DNA of 64,000 nucleotides from Diadophis punctatus similis (Eukaryota > Chordata > Lepidosauria > Squamata > Dipsadidae), in contig JALIGW010000328.1 in NCBI GenBank assembly GCA_023053685.1, forward strand, positions 1 through 64,000, given 5' to 3'. Both the position numbers and the translations under genes were made by a program. Below are positions 36,287-49,884 of this stretch, in pieces (position 1 is the stretch's first letter; every line of letters starts with the position of its first letter). Below the pieces are notes generated by a model. The model had not been told where the DNA came from. It made no database searches and saw nothing but the letters and a program-made list of their open reading frames with translations.

Positions 36287-38110
36287 TTCCAGCCTGTGGG
36301 GAACAGGAATATGTGTTTCATTTTCATTTCTGAGGTGTTTGTCAAAAGTCATGTTTTTTGGCTGTATTGAGTCCTAAGGCGAATGCTGTGTTAGACTTTG
36401 GGCTAGCTCTTCAGGGTAGGCTCGGAATCAAAATTCAAGCGAGAATTCGGCTTTCCAGCATGTGGGGAACAGGAATATGTGTTTCTTTTTCATTTCTGAG
36501 GTGTTTGTCATAAGTGATGTTTTTGGGCTGAATTGAGAACTAAGGCGAATTCCTTGTTAGACATTGGGCTTTCTCTTCAGGGAAAGCTCGGAATCAAAAA
36601 TCAAGCGAGAATTCGGCTTTCCAGCCTGTGGGGAACAGGAATATGTGTTTCATTTTCATTTCTGAGGTGTTTGTCAAAAGTCATGTTTTTTGGCTGTATT
36701 GAGTCCTAAGGCGAATGCTGTGTTAGACTTTGGGCTAGCTCTTCAGGGTAGGCTCGGAATCAAAATTCAAGCGAGAATTCGGCTTTCCAGCATGTGGGGA
36801 ACAGGAATATGTGTTTCTTTTTCATTTCTGAGGTGTTTGTCAAAAGTGATGTTTTTGGGCTGAATTGAATCCTAAGGCGAATTCCGTGTTAGACCTTGGG
36901 CTAGCTCTTCAGGGTAGGCTCGGAATCAAAATTCAAGCGAGAATTCGGCTTTCCAGCCTGTGGGGAACAGGAATATGTGTTTCTTTTTCATTTCTGAGGT
37001 GTTTGTCAAAAGTGATATTTTTGGGCTGAATTGAATCCTAAGGCGAATGCTGTGTTAGACTTTCGGCTAGCTCTTCAGGGTAGGCTCGGAATCGAAAATC
37101 AAGCGAGAATTTGGCTTTCCAGCACGTGGGGAACAGGAATATGTCTTTCTTTTTCATTTCTGAGGTGTTTGTCAAAAGTGATGTTTTTGGGCTGAATTGA
37201 ATCCTAAGGCGAATTCCGTGTTAGACATTGGGATTTCTCTTTCGGGAAAGCTCGGAATCAAAAATCAAACGAGAATTCGGCTTTCCAGCCTGTGGGGAAC
37301 AGGAATATGTGTTTCATTTTCATTTCTGAGGTGTTTGTCAAAAGTGATGTTTTTGGACAATTGAATCCTAAGGCGAATGCTGTGTTTGACTTTGGGCTAG
37401 CTCTTCAGGGTAGGCTCGGAATCGAAAATCAAGCAAGAATTTGGCTTTTCAGCACGTGGGGAACAGGAATATGTGTTTCTTTTTCATTTCTGAGGTGTTT
37501 GTCAAAAGTGATGTTTTTGGACTGAATTGAATCCTAAGGTGAATGCTGTGTTAGACTTTCGGCTAGCTCTTCAGGGTAGGCTCGGAATCGAAAATCAAGC
37601 GAGAATTTGGCTTTCCAGCACGTGGGGAACAGGAATATGTGTTTCTTTTTCATTTCTGAGGTGTTTGTCAAAAGTGATGTTTTTGGACTGAATTGAATCC
37701 TAAGGTGAATGCTGTGTTAGACTTTCGGCTAGCTCTTCAGGGTAGGCTCGGAATCGAAAATCAAGCGAGAATTTGGCTTTCCAGCCCATGGGGAACAGGA
37801 ATATGTGTTTCATTTTCATTTCTGAGGTGTTTGTCAAAAGTCATGTTTTTTGGCTGTATTGAGTCCTAAGGCGAATGCTGTGTTAGACTTTGGGCTAGCT
37901 CTTCAGGGTAGGCTCGGAATCAAAATTCAAGCGAGAATTCGGCTTTCCAGCACGTGGGGAACAGGAATATGTGTTTCTTTTTCATTTCTGAGGTGTTTGT
38001 CAAAAGTGATGTTTTGGGGCTGAATTGAGAACTAAGGCGAATTCCGTGTTAGACATTGGGCTTTCTCTTCAGGGAAAGCTCGGAATCAAAAATCAAGCGA
38101 GAATTCGGCT
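36287..38110. repeat. Nested 11-monomer duplication, copy 1 (1824 bp)
   Basis: It carries GTCATAAG (36507), GAATTCCTTG (about 36550), GTGTTTGAC (37383-37391), GGCTTTTCAGC (about 37445) and GTTTTGGGGC (about 38012). All recur 1824 bp later. The length is 11 x 166 minus 2 (164-bp monomer at 37283). Confidence 0.92.
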
Positions 38111-39934
38111 TTCCAGCCTGTGGGGAACAGGAATATGTGTTTCATTTTCATTTCTGAGGTGTTTGTCAAAAGTCATGTTTTTTGGCTGTATTGAGTCCTA
38201 AGGCGAATGCTGTGTTAGACTTTGGGCTAGCTCTTCAGGGTAGGCTCGGAATCAAAATTCAAGCGAGAATTCGGCTTTCCAGCATGTGGGGAACAGGAAT
38301 ATGTGTTTCTTTTTCATTTCTGAGGTGTTTGTCATAAGTGATGTTTTTGGGCTGAATTGAGAACTAAGGCGAATTCCTTGTTAGACATTGGGCTTTCTCT
38401 TCAGGGAAAGCTCGGAATCAAAAATCAAGCGAGAATTCGGCTTTCCAGCCTGTGGGGAACAGGAATATGTGTTTCATTTTCATTTCTGAGGTGTTTGTCA
38501 AAAGTCATGTTTTTTGGCTGTATTGAGTCCTAAGGCGAATGCTGTGTTAGACTTTGGGCTAGCTCTTCAGGGTAGGCTCGGAATCAAAATTCAAGCGAGA
38601 ATTCGGCTTTCCAGCATGTGGGGAACAGGAATATGTGTTTCTTTTTCATTTCTGAGGTGTTTGTCAAAAGTGATGTTTTTGGGCTGAATTGAATCCTAAG
38701 GCGAATTCCGTGTTAGACCTTGGGCTAGCTCTTCAGGGTAGGCTCGGAATCAAAATTCAAGCGAGAATTCGGCTTTCCAGCCTGTGGGGAACAGGAATAT
38801 GTGTTTCTTTTTCATTTCTGAGGTGTTTGTCAAAAGTGATATTTTTGGGCTGAATTGAATCCTAAGGCGAATGCTGTGTTAGACTTTCGGCTAGCTCTTC
38901 AGGGTAGGCTCGGAATCGAAAATCAAGCGAGAATTTGGCTTTCCAGCACGTGGGGAACAGGAATATGTCTTTCTTTTTCATTTCTGAGGTGTTTGTCAAA
39001 AGTGATGTTTTTGGGCTGAATTGAATCCTAAGGCGAATTCCGTGTTAGACATTGGGATTTCTCTTTCGGGAAAGCTCGGAATCAAAAATCAAACGAGAAT
39101 TCGGCTTTCCAGCCTGTGGGGAACAGGAATATGTGTTTCATTTTCATTTCTGAGGTGTTTGTCAAAAGTGATGTTTTTGGACAATTGAATCCTAAGGCGA
39201 ATGCTGTGTTTGACTTTGGGCTAGCTCTTCAGGGTAGGCTCGGAATCGAAAATCAAGCAAGAATTTGGCTTTTCAGCACGTGGGGAACAGGAATATGTGT
39301 TTCTTTTTCATTTCTGAGGTGTTTGTCAAAAGTGATGTTTTTGGACTGAATTGAATCCTAAGGTGAATGCTGTGTTAGACTTTCGGCTAGCTCTTCAGGG
39401 TAGGCTCGGAATCGAAAATCAAGCGAGAATTTGGCTTTCCAGCACGTGGGGAACAGGAATATGTGTTTCTTTTTCATTTCTGAGGTGTTTGTCAAAAGTG
39501 ATGTTTTTGGACTGAATTGAATCCTAAGGTGAATGCTGTGTTAGACTTTCGGCTAGCTCTTCAGGGTAGGCTCGGAATCGAAAATCAAGCGAGAATTTGG
39601 CTTTCCAGCCCATGGGGAACAGGAATATGTGTTTCATTTTCATTTCTGAGGTGTTTGTCAAAAGTCATGTTTTTTGGCTGTATTGAGTCCTAAGGCGAAT
39701 GCTGTGTTAGACTTTGGGCTAGCTCTTCAGGGTAGGCTCGGAATCAAAATTCAAGCGAGAATTCGGCTTTCCAGCACGTGGGGAACAGGAATATGTGTTT
39801 CTTTTTCATTTCTGAGGTGTTTGTCAAAAGTGATGTTTTGGGGCTGAATTGAGAACTAAGGCGAATTCCGTGTTAGACATTGGGCTTTCTCTTCAGGGAA
39901 AGCTCGGAATCAAAAATCAAGCGAGAATTCGGCT
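38111..39934. repeat. Nested 11-monomer duplication, copy 2 (1824 bp)
   Basis: I saw no difference from copy 1 in the markers checked: GTCATAAG, GAATTCCTTG, GTGTTTGAC, GGCTTTTCAGC and GTTTTGGGGC. This segment occurs only once in super-repeat copy B, so the duplication is probably younger than the A/B duplication, or one copy was lost from B. Confidence 0.92.
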
Positions 39935-41924
39935 TTCCAGCCTGTGGGGAACAGGAATATGTGTTTCATTTTCATTTCTGAGGTGTTTGTCAAAAGTCAT
40001 GTTTTTTGGCTGTATTGAGTCCTAAGGCGAATGCTGTGTTAGACTTTGGGCTAGCTCTTCAGGGAAAGGTCGGAATCAAAAATCAAGCGAGAATTCGGCT
40101 TTCCAGCCTGTGGGGAACAGGAATATGTGTTTCTTTTTCATTTCTGAGGTGTTTGTCAAAAGTGATGTTTTTGGGCTGAATTGAGAACTAAGGCGAATTC
40201 CGTGTTAGACATTGGGCTTTCTCTTCAGGGAAAGCTCGGAATCAAAAATCAAGCGAGAATTCGGCTTTCCAGCCTGTGGGGAACAGGAATATGTGTTTCA
40301 TTTTCATTTCTGAGGTGTTTGTCAAAAGTCATGTTTTTTGGCTGTATTGAGTCCTAAGGCGAATGCTGTGTTAGACTTTGGGCTAGCTCTTCAGGGTAGG
40401 CTCGGAATCAAAATTCAAGCGAGAATTTGGCTTTCCAGCATGTGGGGAAAAGGAATATGTGTTTCTTTTTCATTTCTGAGGTGTTTGTCAAAAGTCATGT
40501 TTTTGGACTGAATTGAATCCTAAGGCGAATGCTGTGTTAGACTTTCGGCTAGCTCTTCATGGTAGGCTCGGAATCGAAAATCAAGCGAGAATTTGGCTTT
40601 CCAGCCCATGGGGAACAGGAATATGTGTTTCATTTTCATTTCTGAGGTGTTTGTCAAAAGTCATGTTTTTTGGCTGTATTGAGTCCTAAGGCGAATGCTG
40701 TGTTAGACTTTGGGCTAGCTCTTCAGGGTAGGCTCGGAATCAAAATTCAAGCGAGAATTCGGCTTTCCAGCCCTTGGGGAACAGGAATATGTGTTTCTTT
40801 TTCATTTCTGAGGTGTTTGTCAAAAGTGATGTTTTTGGGCTGAATTGAATCCTAAGGCGAATGCTGTGTTAGACTTTGGGCTAGCTCTTCAGGGTAGGCT
40901 CGGAATCGAAAATCAAGCGAGAATTTGGCTTTCCAGCACGTGGGGAACAGGAATATGTGTTTCTTTTTCATTTCTGAGGTGTTTGTCAAAAGTGATGTTT
41001 TTGGGCTGAATTGAATCCTAAGACGAATGCTGTGTTAGACCTTGGGCTAGCTCTTCAGGGTAGGCTCGGAATCAAAATTCAAGCGAGAATTCGGCTTTCC
41101 AGCCCGTGGGGAACAGGAATATGTGTTTCATTTTCATTTCTGAGGTGTTTGTCAAAAGTGATGTTTTTGGACTGAATTGAATCCTAAGGCGAATGCTGTG
41201 TTAGACTTTGGGCTAGCTCTTCAGGGTAGGCTCGGAATCGAAAATAAAGCGAGAATTCAGCTTTCCAGCCTGTGGGGAACAGGAATATGTGTTTCATTTT
41301 CATTTCTGAGGTGTTTGTCAAAAGTGATGTTTTTGGGCTGAATTGAGAAGTAAGGCGAATGCTGTGTTAGACCTTGGGCTAGCTCTTCAGGGTAGGCTCG
41401 GAATCAAAATTCAAGCGAGAATTCGGCTTTCCAGCCTGTGGGGAACAGGAATATGTGTTTCTTTTTCATTTCTGAGGTGTTTGTCAAAAGTGATATTTTT
41501 GGGCTGAATTGAATCCTAAGGCGAATGCTGTGTTAGACTTTCGGCTAGCTCTTCAGGGTAGGCTCGGAATCGAAAATCAAGCGAGAATTTGGCTTTCCAG
41601 CACGTGGGGAACAGGAATATGTCTTTCTTTTTCATTTCTGAGGTGTTTGTCAAAAGTGATGTTTTTGGGCTGAATTGAATCCTAAGGCGAATTCCGTGTT
41701 AGACATTGGGATTTCTCTTTCGGGAAAGCTCGGAATCAAAAATCAAACGAGAATTCGGCTTTCCAGCCTGTGGGGAACAGGAATATGTGTTTCATTTTCA
41801 TTTCTGAGGTGTTTGTCAAAAGTGATGTTTTTGGACAATTGAATCCTAAGGCGAATGCTGTGTTAGACTTTGGGCTAGCTCTTCAGGGTAGGCTCGGAAT
41901 CGAAAATCAAGCAAGAATTTGGCT

Positions 41925-44900
41925 TTCCAGCACGTGGGGAACAGGAATATGTGTTTCTTTTTCATTTCTGAGGTGTTTGTCAAAAGTCATGTTTTTTGGC
42001 TGTATTGAGTCCTAAGGCGAATGCTGTGTTAGACTTTGGGCTAGCTCTTCAGGGAAAGGTTGGAATCAAAAATCAAGCGAGAATTCGGCTTTCCAGCCTG
42101 TGGGGAACAGGAATATGTGTTTCTTTTTCATTTCTGAGGTGTTTGTCAAAAGTGATGTTTTTGGGCTGAATTGAGAACTAAGGCGAATTCCGTGTTAGAC
42201 ATTGGGCTTTCTCTTCAGGGAAAGCTCGGAATCAAAAATCAAGTGAGAATTCGGCTTTCCAGCCTGTGGGGAACAGGAATATGTGTTTCATTTTCATTTC
42301 TGAGGTGTTTGTCAAAAGTCATGTTTTTTGGCTGTATTGAGTCCTAAGGCGAATGCTGTGTTAGACTTTGGGCTAGCTCTTCAGGGTAGGCTCGGAATCA
42401 AAATTCAAGCGAGAATTCGGCTTTCCAGCATGTGGGGAACAGGAATATGTGTTTCTTTTTCATTTCTGAGGTGTTTGTCAAAAGTGATGTTTTTGGACTG
42501 AATTGAATCCTAAGGCGAATGCTGTGTTAGACTTTCGGCTAGCTCTTCATGGTAGGCTCGGAATCGAAAATCAAGCGAGAATTTGGCTTTCCAGCCCGTG
42601 GGGAACAGGAATATGTGTTTCATTTTCATTTCTGAGGTGTTTGTCAAAAGTGATGTTTTTGGGCTGAATTGAATCCTAAGGCGAATGCTGTGTTAGACTT
42701 TGGGCTAGCTCTTCAGGGTAGGCTCGGAATCAAAATTCAAGCGAGAATTCGGCTTTCCAGCACGTGGGGAACAGGAATATGTGTTTCTTTTTCATTTCTG
42801 AGGTGTTTGTCAAAAGTGATGTTTTTGGGCTGAATTGAGAACTAAGGCGAATTCCGTGTTAGACATTGGGCTTTCTCTTCAGGGAAAGCTCGGAATCAAA
42901 AATCAAGCGAGAATTCGGCTTTCCAGCCTGTGGGGAACAGGAATATGTGTTTCTTTTTCATTTCTGAGGTGTTTGTCATAAGTGATGTTTTTGGGCTGAA
43001 TTGAGAACTAAGGCGAATTCCGTGTTAGACATTGGGCTTTCTCTTCAGGGAAAGCTCGGAATCAAAAATCAAGCGAGAATTCGGCTTTCCAGCCTGTGGG
43101 GAACAGGAATATGTGTTTCATTTTCATTTCTGAGGTGTTTGTCAAAAGTCATGTTTTTTGGCTGTATTGAGTCCTAAGGCGAATGCTGTGTTAGACTTTG
43201 GGCTAGCTCTTCAGGGTAGGCTCGGAATCAAAATTCAAGCGAGAATTCAGCTTTCCAGCATGTGGGGAACAGGAATATGTGTTTCTTTTTCATTTCTGAG
43301 GTGTTTGTCATAAGTGATGTTTTTGGGCTGAATTGAGAACTAAGGCGAATTCCTTGTTAGACATTGGGCTTTCTCTTCAGGGAAAGCTCGGAATCAAAAA
43401 TCAAGCGAGAATTCGGCTTTCCAGCCTGTGGGGAACAGGAATATGTGTTTCATTTTCATTTCTGAGGTGTTTGTCAAAAGTCATGTTTTTTGGCTGTATT
43501 GAGTCCTAAGGCGAATGCTGTGTTAGACTTTGGGCTAGCTCTTCAGGGTAGGCTCGGAATCAAAATTCAAGCGAGAATTCGGCTTTCCAGCATGTGGGGA
43601 ACAGGAATATGTGTTTCTTTTTCATTTCTGAGGTGTTTGTCAAAAGTGATGTTTTTGGGCTGAATTGAATCCTAAGGCGAATTCCGTGTTAGACCTTGGG
43701 CTAGCTCTTCAGGGTAGGCTCGGAATCAAAATTCAAGCGAGAATTCGGCTTTCCAGCCTGTGGGGAACAGGAATATGTGTTTCTTTTTCATTTCTGAGGT
43801 GTTTGTCAAAAGTGATATTTTTGGGCTGAATTGAATCCTAAGGCGAATGCTGTGTTAGACTTTCGGCTAGCTCTTCAGGGTAGGCTCGGAATCGAAAATC
43901 AAGCGAGAATTTGGCTTTCCAGCACGTGGGGAACAGGAATATGTCTTTCTTTTTCATTTCTGAGGTGTTTGTCAAAAGTGATGTTTTTGGGCTGAATTGA
44001 ATCCTAAGGCGAATTCCGTGTTAGACATTGGGATTTCTCTTTCGGGAAAGCTCGGAATCAAAAATCAAACGAGAATTCGGCTTTCCAGCCTGTGGGGAAC
44101 AGGAATATGTGTTTCATTTTCATTTCTGAGGTGTTTGTCAAAAGTGATGTTTTTGGACAATTGAATCCTAAGGCGAATGCTGTGTTTGACTTTGGGCTAG
44201 CTCTTCAGGGTAGGCTCGGAATCGAAAATCAAGCAAGAATTTGGCTTTTCAGCACGTGGGGAACAGGAATATGTGTTTCTTTTTCATTTCTGAGGTGTTT
44301 GTCAAAAGTGATGTTTTTGGACTGAATTGAATCCTAAGGTGAATGCTGTGTTAGACTTTCGGCTAGCTCTTCAGGGTAGGCTCGGAATCGAAAATCAAGC
44401 GAGAATTTGGCTTTCCAGCACGTGGGGAACAGGAATATGTGTTTCTTTTTCATTTCTGAGGTGTTTGTCAAAAGTGATGTTTTTGGACTGAATTGAATCC
44501 TAAGGTGAATGCTGTGTTAGACTTTCGGCTAGCTCTTCAGGGTAGGCTCGGAATCGAAAATCAAGCGAGAATTTGGCTTTCCAGCCCATGGGGAACAGGA
44601 ATATGTGTTTCATTTTCATTTCTGAGGTGTTTGTCAAAAGTCATGTTTTTTGGCTGTATTGAGTCCTAAGGCGAATGCTGTGTTAGACTTTGGGCTAGCT
44701 CTTCAGGGTAGGCTCGGAATCAAAATTCAAGCGAGAATTCGGCTTTCCAGCACGTGGGGAACAGGAATATGTGTTTCTTTTTCATTTCTGAGGTGTTTGT
44801 CAAAAGTGATGTTTTGGGGCTGAATTGAGAACTAAGGCGAATTCCGTGTTAGACATTGGGCTTTCTCTTCAGGGAAAGCTCGGAATCAAAAATCAAGCGA

Positions 44901-46900
44901 GAATTCGGCTTTCCAGCCTGTGGGGAACAGGAATATGTGTTTCATTTTCATTTCTGAGGTGTTTGTCAAAAGTCATGTTTTTTGGCTGTATTGAGTCCTA
45001 AGGCGAATGCTGTGTTAGACTTTGGGCTAGCTCTTCAGGGAAAGGTCGGAATCAAAAATCAAGCGAGAATTCGGCTTTCCAGCCTGTGGGGAACAGGAAT
45101 ATGTGTTTCTTTTTCATTTCTGAGGTGTTTGTCAAAAGTGATGTTTTTGGGCTGAATTGAGAACTAAGGCGAATTCCGTGTTAGACATTGGGCTTTCTCT
45201 TCAGGGAAAGCTCGGAATCAAAAATCAAGCGAGAATTCGGCTTTCCAGCCTGTGGGGAACAGGAATATGTGTTTCATTTTCATTTCTGAGGTGTTTGTCA
45301 AAAGTCATGTTTTTTGGCTGTATTGAGTCCTAAGGCGAATGCTGTGTTAGACTTTGGGCTAGCTCTTCAGGGTAGGCTCGGAATCAAAATTCAAGCGAGA
45401 ATTTGGCTTTCCAGCATGTGGGGAAAAGGAATATGTGTTTCTTTTTCATTTCTGAGGTGTTTGTCAAAAGTCATGTTTTTGGACTGAATTGAATCCTAAG
45501 GCGAATGCTGTGTTAGACTTTCGGCTAGCTCTTCATGGTAGGCTCGGAATCGAAAATCAAGCGAGAATTTGGCTTTCCAGCCCGTGGGGAACAGGAATAT
45601 GTGTTTCATTTTCATTTCTGAGGTGTTTGTCAAAAGTCATGTTTTTTGGCTGTATTGAGTCCTAAGGCGAATGCTGTGTTAGACTTTGGGCTAGCTCTTC
45701 AGGGTAGGCTCGGAATCAAAATTCAAGCGAGAATTCGGCTTTCCAGCCCTTGGGGAACAGGAATATGTGTTTCTTTTTCATTTCTGAGGTGTTTGTCAAA
45801 AGTGATGTTTTTGGGCTGAATTGAATCCTAAGGCGAATGCTGTGTTAGACTTTGGGCTAGCTCTTCAGGGTAGGCTCGGAATCGAAAATCAAGCGAGAAT
45901 TTGGCTTTCCAGCACGTGGGGAACAGGAATATGTGTTTCTTTTTCATTTCTGAGGTGTTTGTCAAAAGTGATGTTTTTGGGCTGAATTGAATCCTAAGAC
46001 GAATGCTGTGTTAGACCTTGGGCTAGCTCTTCAGGGTAGGCTCGGAATCAAAATTCAAGCGAGAATTCGGCTTTCCAGCCCGTGGGGAACAGGAATATGT
46101 GTTTCATTTTCATTTCTGAGGTGTTTGTCAAAAGTGATGTTTTTGGACTGAATTGAATCCTAAGGCGAATGCTGTGTTAGACTTTGGGCTAGCTCTTCAG
46201 GGTAGGCTCGGAATCGAAAATAAAGCGAGAATTCAGCTTTCCAGCCTGTGGGGAACAGGAATATGTGTTTCATTTTCATTTCTGAGGTGTTTGTCAAAAG
46301 TGATGTTTTTGGGCTGAATTGAGAAGTAAGGCGAATGCTGTGTTAGACCTTGGGCTAGCTCTTCAGGGTAGGCTCGGAATCAAAATTCAAGCGAGAATTC
46401 GGCTTTCCAGCCTGTGGGGAACAGGAATATGTGTTTCTTTTTCATTTCTGAGGTGTTTGTCAAAAGTGATATTTTTGGGCTGAATTGAATCCTAAGGCGA
46501 ATGCTGTGTTAGACTTTCGGCTAGCTCTTCAGGGTAGGCTCGGAATCGAAAATCAAGCGAGAATTTGGCTTTCCAGCACGTGGGGAACAGGAATATGTCT
46601 TTCTTTTTCATTTCTGAGGTGTTTGTCAAAAGTGATGTTTTTGGGCTGAATTGAATCCTAAGGCGAATTCCGTGTTAGACATTGGGATTTCTCTTTCGGG
46701 AAAGCTCGGAATCAAAAATCAAACGAGAATTCGGCTTTCCAGCCTGTGGGGAACAGGAATATGTGTTTCATTTTCATTTCTGAGGTGTTTGTCAAAAGTG
46801 ATGTTTTTGGACAATTGAATCCTAAGGCGAATGCTGTGTTAGACTTTGGGCTAGCTCTTCAGGGTAGGCTCGGAATCGAAAATCAAGCAAGAATTTGGCT
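41925..46900. repeat. Large super-repeat copy B (4976 bp, 30 monomers)
   Basis: Thirty monomers, two of them 164 bp (44083 and 46737). It follows copy A from 35125 to 38110, then jumps to the sequence of 39935-41924. The junction with A lies inside the monomer at 41925, which starts TTCCAGCACGTGG where the A counterpart (35125) starts TTCCAGCCTGTGG. Small differences from A include CCCGTGG at 45575 against CCCATGG at 40599. Confidence 0.9.
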
Positions 46901-49884
46901 TTCCAGCACGTGGGGAACAGGAATATGTGTTTCTTTTTCATTTCTGAGGTGTTTGTCAAAAGTGATGTTTTTGGACTGAATTGAATCCTAAGGTGAATGC
47001 TGTGTTAGACTTTCGGCTAGCTCTTCAGGGTAGGCTCGGAATCGAAAATCAAGCGAGAATTTGGCTTTCCAGCCCATGGGGAACAGGAATATGTGTTTCA
47101 TTTTCATTTCTGAGGTGTTTGTCAAAAGTGATGTTTTTGGGCTGAATTGAGAACTAAGGCGAATTCCGTGTTAGACATTGGGCTTTCTCTTCAGGGAAAG
47201 CTCGGAATCAAAAATCAAGCGAGAATTCGGCTTTCCAGCCTGTGGGGAACAGGAATATGTGTTTCTTTTTCATTTCTGAGGTGTTTGTCAAAAGTGATAT
47301 TTTTGGGCTGAATTGAATCCTAAGGCGAATGCTGTGTTAGAATTTCGGCTAGCTCTTCAGGGTAGGCTCGGAATCGAAAATCAAGCGAGAATTTGGCTTT
47401 CCAGCACGTGGGGAACAGGAATATGTCTTTCTTTTTCATTTCTGAGGTGTTTGTCAAAAGTGATGTTTTTGGGCTGAATTGAATCCTAAGGCGAATTCCG
47501 TGTTAGACATTGGGATTTCTCTTTCGGGAAAGCTCGGAATCAAAAATCAAACGAGAATTCGGCTTTCCAGCCTGTGGGGAACAGGAATATGTGTTTCATT
47601 TTCATTTCTGAGGTGTTTGTCAAAAGTGATGTTTTTGGACAATTGAATCCTAAGGCGAATGCTGTGTTAGACTTTGGGCTAGCTCTTCAGGGTAGGCTCG
47701 GAATCGAAAATCAAGCAAGAATTTGGCTTTCCAGCACGTGGGGAACAGGAATATGTGTTTCTTTTTCATTTCTGAGGTGTTTGTCAAAAGTGATGTTTTT
47801 GGACTGAATTGAATCCTAAGGTGAATGCTGTGTTAGACTTTCGGCTAGCTCTTCAGGGTAGGCTCGGAATCGAAAATCAAGCGAGAATTTGGCTTTCCAG
47901 CCCATGGGGAACAGGAATATGTGTTTCATTTTCATTTCTGAGGTGTTTGTCAAAAGTCATGTTTTTTGGCTGTATTGAGTCCTAAGGCGAATGCTGTGTT
48001 AGACTTTGGGCTAGCTCTTCAGGGTAGGCTCGGAATCAAAATTCAAGCGAGAATTCGGCTTTCCAGCACGTGGGGAACAGGAATATGTGTTTCTTTTTCA
48101 TTTCTGAGGTGTTTGTCAAAAGTGATGTTTTTGGGCTGAATTGAGAACTAAGGCGAATTCCGTGTTAGACATTGGGCTTTCTCTTCAGGGAAAGCTCGGA
48201 ATCAAAAATCAAGCGAGAATTCGGCTTTCCAGCCTGTGGGGAACAGGAATATGTGTTTCATTTTCATTTCTGAGGTGTTTGTCAAAAGTCATGTTTTTTG
48301 GCTGTATTGAGTCCTAAGGCGAATGCTGTGTTAGACTTTGGGCTAGCTCTTCAGGGTAGGCTCGGAATCGAAAATCAAGCGAGAATTCGGCTTTCCAGCC
48401 TGTGGGGAACAGGAATATGTATTTCATTTTCATTTCTGAGGTGTTTGTCAAAAGTCATGTTTTTTGGCTGTATTGAGTCCTAAGGCGAATGCTGTGTTAG
48501 ACTTTGGGCTAGCTCTTCAGGGAAAGGTCGGAATCAAAAATCAAGCGAGAATTCGGCTTTCCAGCCTGTGGGGAACAGGAATATGTGTTTCTTTTTCATT
48601 TCTGAGGTGTTTGTCAAAAGTGATGTTTTTGGGCTGAATTGAGAACTAAGGCGAATTCCGTGTTAGACATTGGGCTTTCTCTTCAGGGAAAGCTCGGAAT
48701 CAAAAATCAAGCGAGAATTCGGCTTTCCAGCCTGTGGGGAACAGGAATATGTGTTTCATTTTCATTTCTGAGGTGTTTGTCAAAAGTCATGTTTTTTGGC
48801 TGTATTGAGTCCTAAGGCGAATGCTGTGTTAGACTTTGGGCTAGCTCTTCAGGGTAGGCTCGGAATCAAAATTCAAGCGAGAATTTGGCTTTCCAGCATG
48901 TGGGGAACAGGAATATGTGTTTCTTTTTCATTTCTGAGGTGTTTGTCAAAAGTCATGTTTTTGGACTGAATTGAATCCTAAGGCGAATGCTGTGTTAGAC
49001 TTTCGGCTAGCTCTTCATGGTAGGCTCGGAATCGAAAATCAAGCGAGAATTTGGCTTTCCAGCCCGTGGGGAACAGGAATATGTGTTTCATTTTCATTTC
49101 TGAGGTGTTTGTCAAAAGTCATGTTTTTTGGCTGTATTGAGTCCTAAGGCGAATGCTGTGTTAGACTTTGGGCTAGCTCTTCAGGGTAGGCTCGGAATCA
49201 AAATTCAAGCGAGAATTCGGCTTTCCAGCCCGTGGGGAACAGGAATATGTGTTTCTTTTTCATTTCTGAGGTGTTTGTCAAAAGTGATGTTTTTGGGCTG
49301 AATTGAATCCTAAGGCGAATGCTGTGTTAGACTTTGGGCTAGCTCTTCAGGGTAGGCTCGGAATCGAAAATCAAGCGAGAATTTGGCTTTCCAGCACGTG
49401 GGGAACAGGAATATGTCTTTCTTTTTCATTTCTGAGGTGTTTGTCAAAAGTGATGTTTTTGGGCTGAATTGAATCCTAAGGCGAATTCCGTGTTAGACAT
49501 TGGGATTTCTCTTTCGGGAAAGCTCGGAATCAAAAATCAAACGAGAATTCGGCTTTCCAGCCTGTGGGGAACAGGAATATGTGTTTCATTTTCATTTCTG
49601 AGGTGTTTGTCAAAAGTGATGTTTTTGGACAATTGAATCCTAAGGCGAATGCTGTGTTAGACTTTGGGCTAGCTCTTCAGGGTAGGCTCGGAATCGAAAA
49701 TCAAGCAAGAATTTGGCTTTCCAGCACGTGGGGAACAGGAATATGTGTTTCTTTTTCATTTCTGAGGTGTTTGTCAAAAGTGATGTTTTTGGACTGAATT
49801 GAATCCTAAGGTGAATGCTGTGTTAGACTTTCGGCTAGCTCTTCAGGGTAGGCTCGGAATCGAAAATCAAGCGAGAATTTGGCT
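45575..49884. repeat. Super-repeat C, copy 1 (4310 bp, 26 monomers)
   Basis: Monomers 45575-47066 match 49885-51376 at an offset of 4310, including the rare CCCTTGG start at 45741 and 50051. A region at 4476 follows (47233 with 51709, sharing GTGTTAGAATTTCGG), then 4310 again (48393 with 52703, sharing ATATGTATTTC). Offset jumps of exactly one monomer mark single-monomer insertions and deletions. It overlaps the end of block B. Confidence 0.82.

Larger units (their letters stand above)
35125..41924. repeat. Large super-repeat copy A (6800 bp, with nested duplication)
   Basis: Markers shared with copy B at an offset of 6800 include AAAGGTTGG (about 35260 and 42060), AAGTGAG (about 35443 and 42243), two GTCATAAG sites (about 36176 and 36507; 42976 and 43307), GTGTTTGAC and GTTTTGGGGC. 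After the nested 1824-bp duplication the offset becomes 4976 (GGGGAAAAGGAAT near 40447 and 45423). Copy A therefore equals a 4976-bp unit plus one extra 1824-bp internal copy. Private change: CTAATTCGAATG near 35881. Confidence 0.9.
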
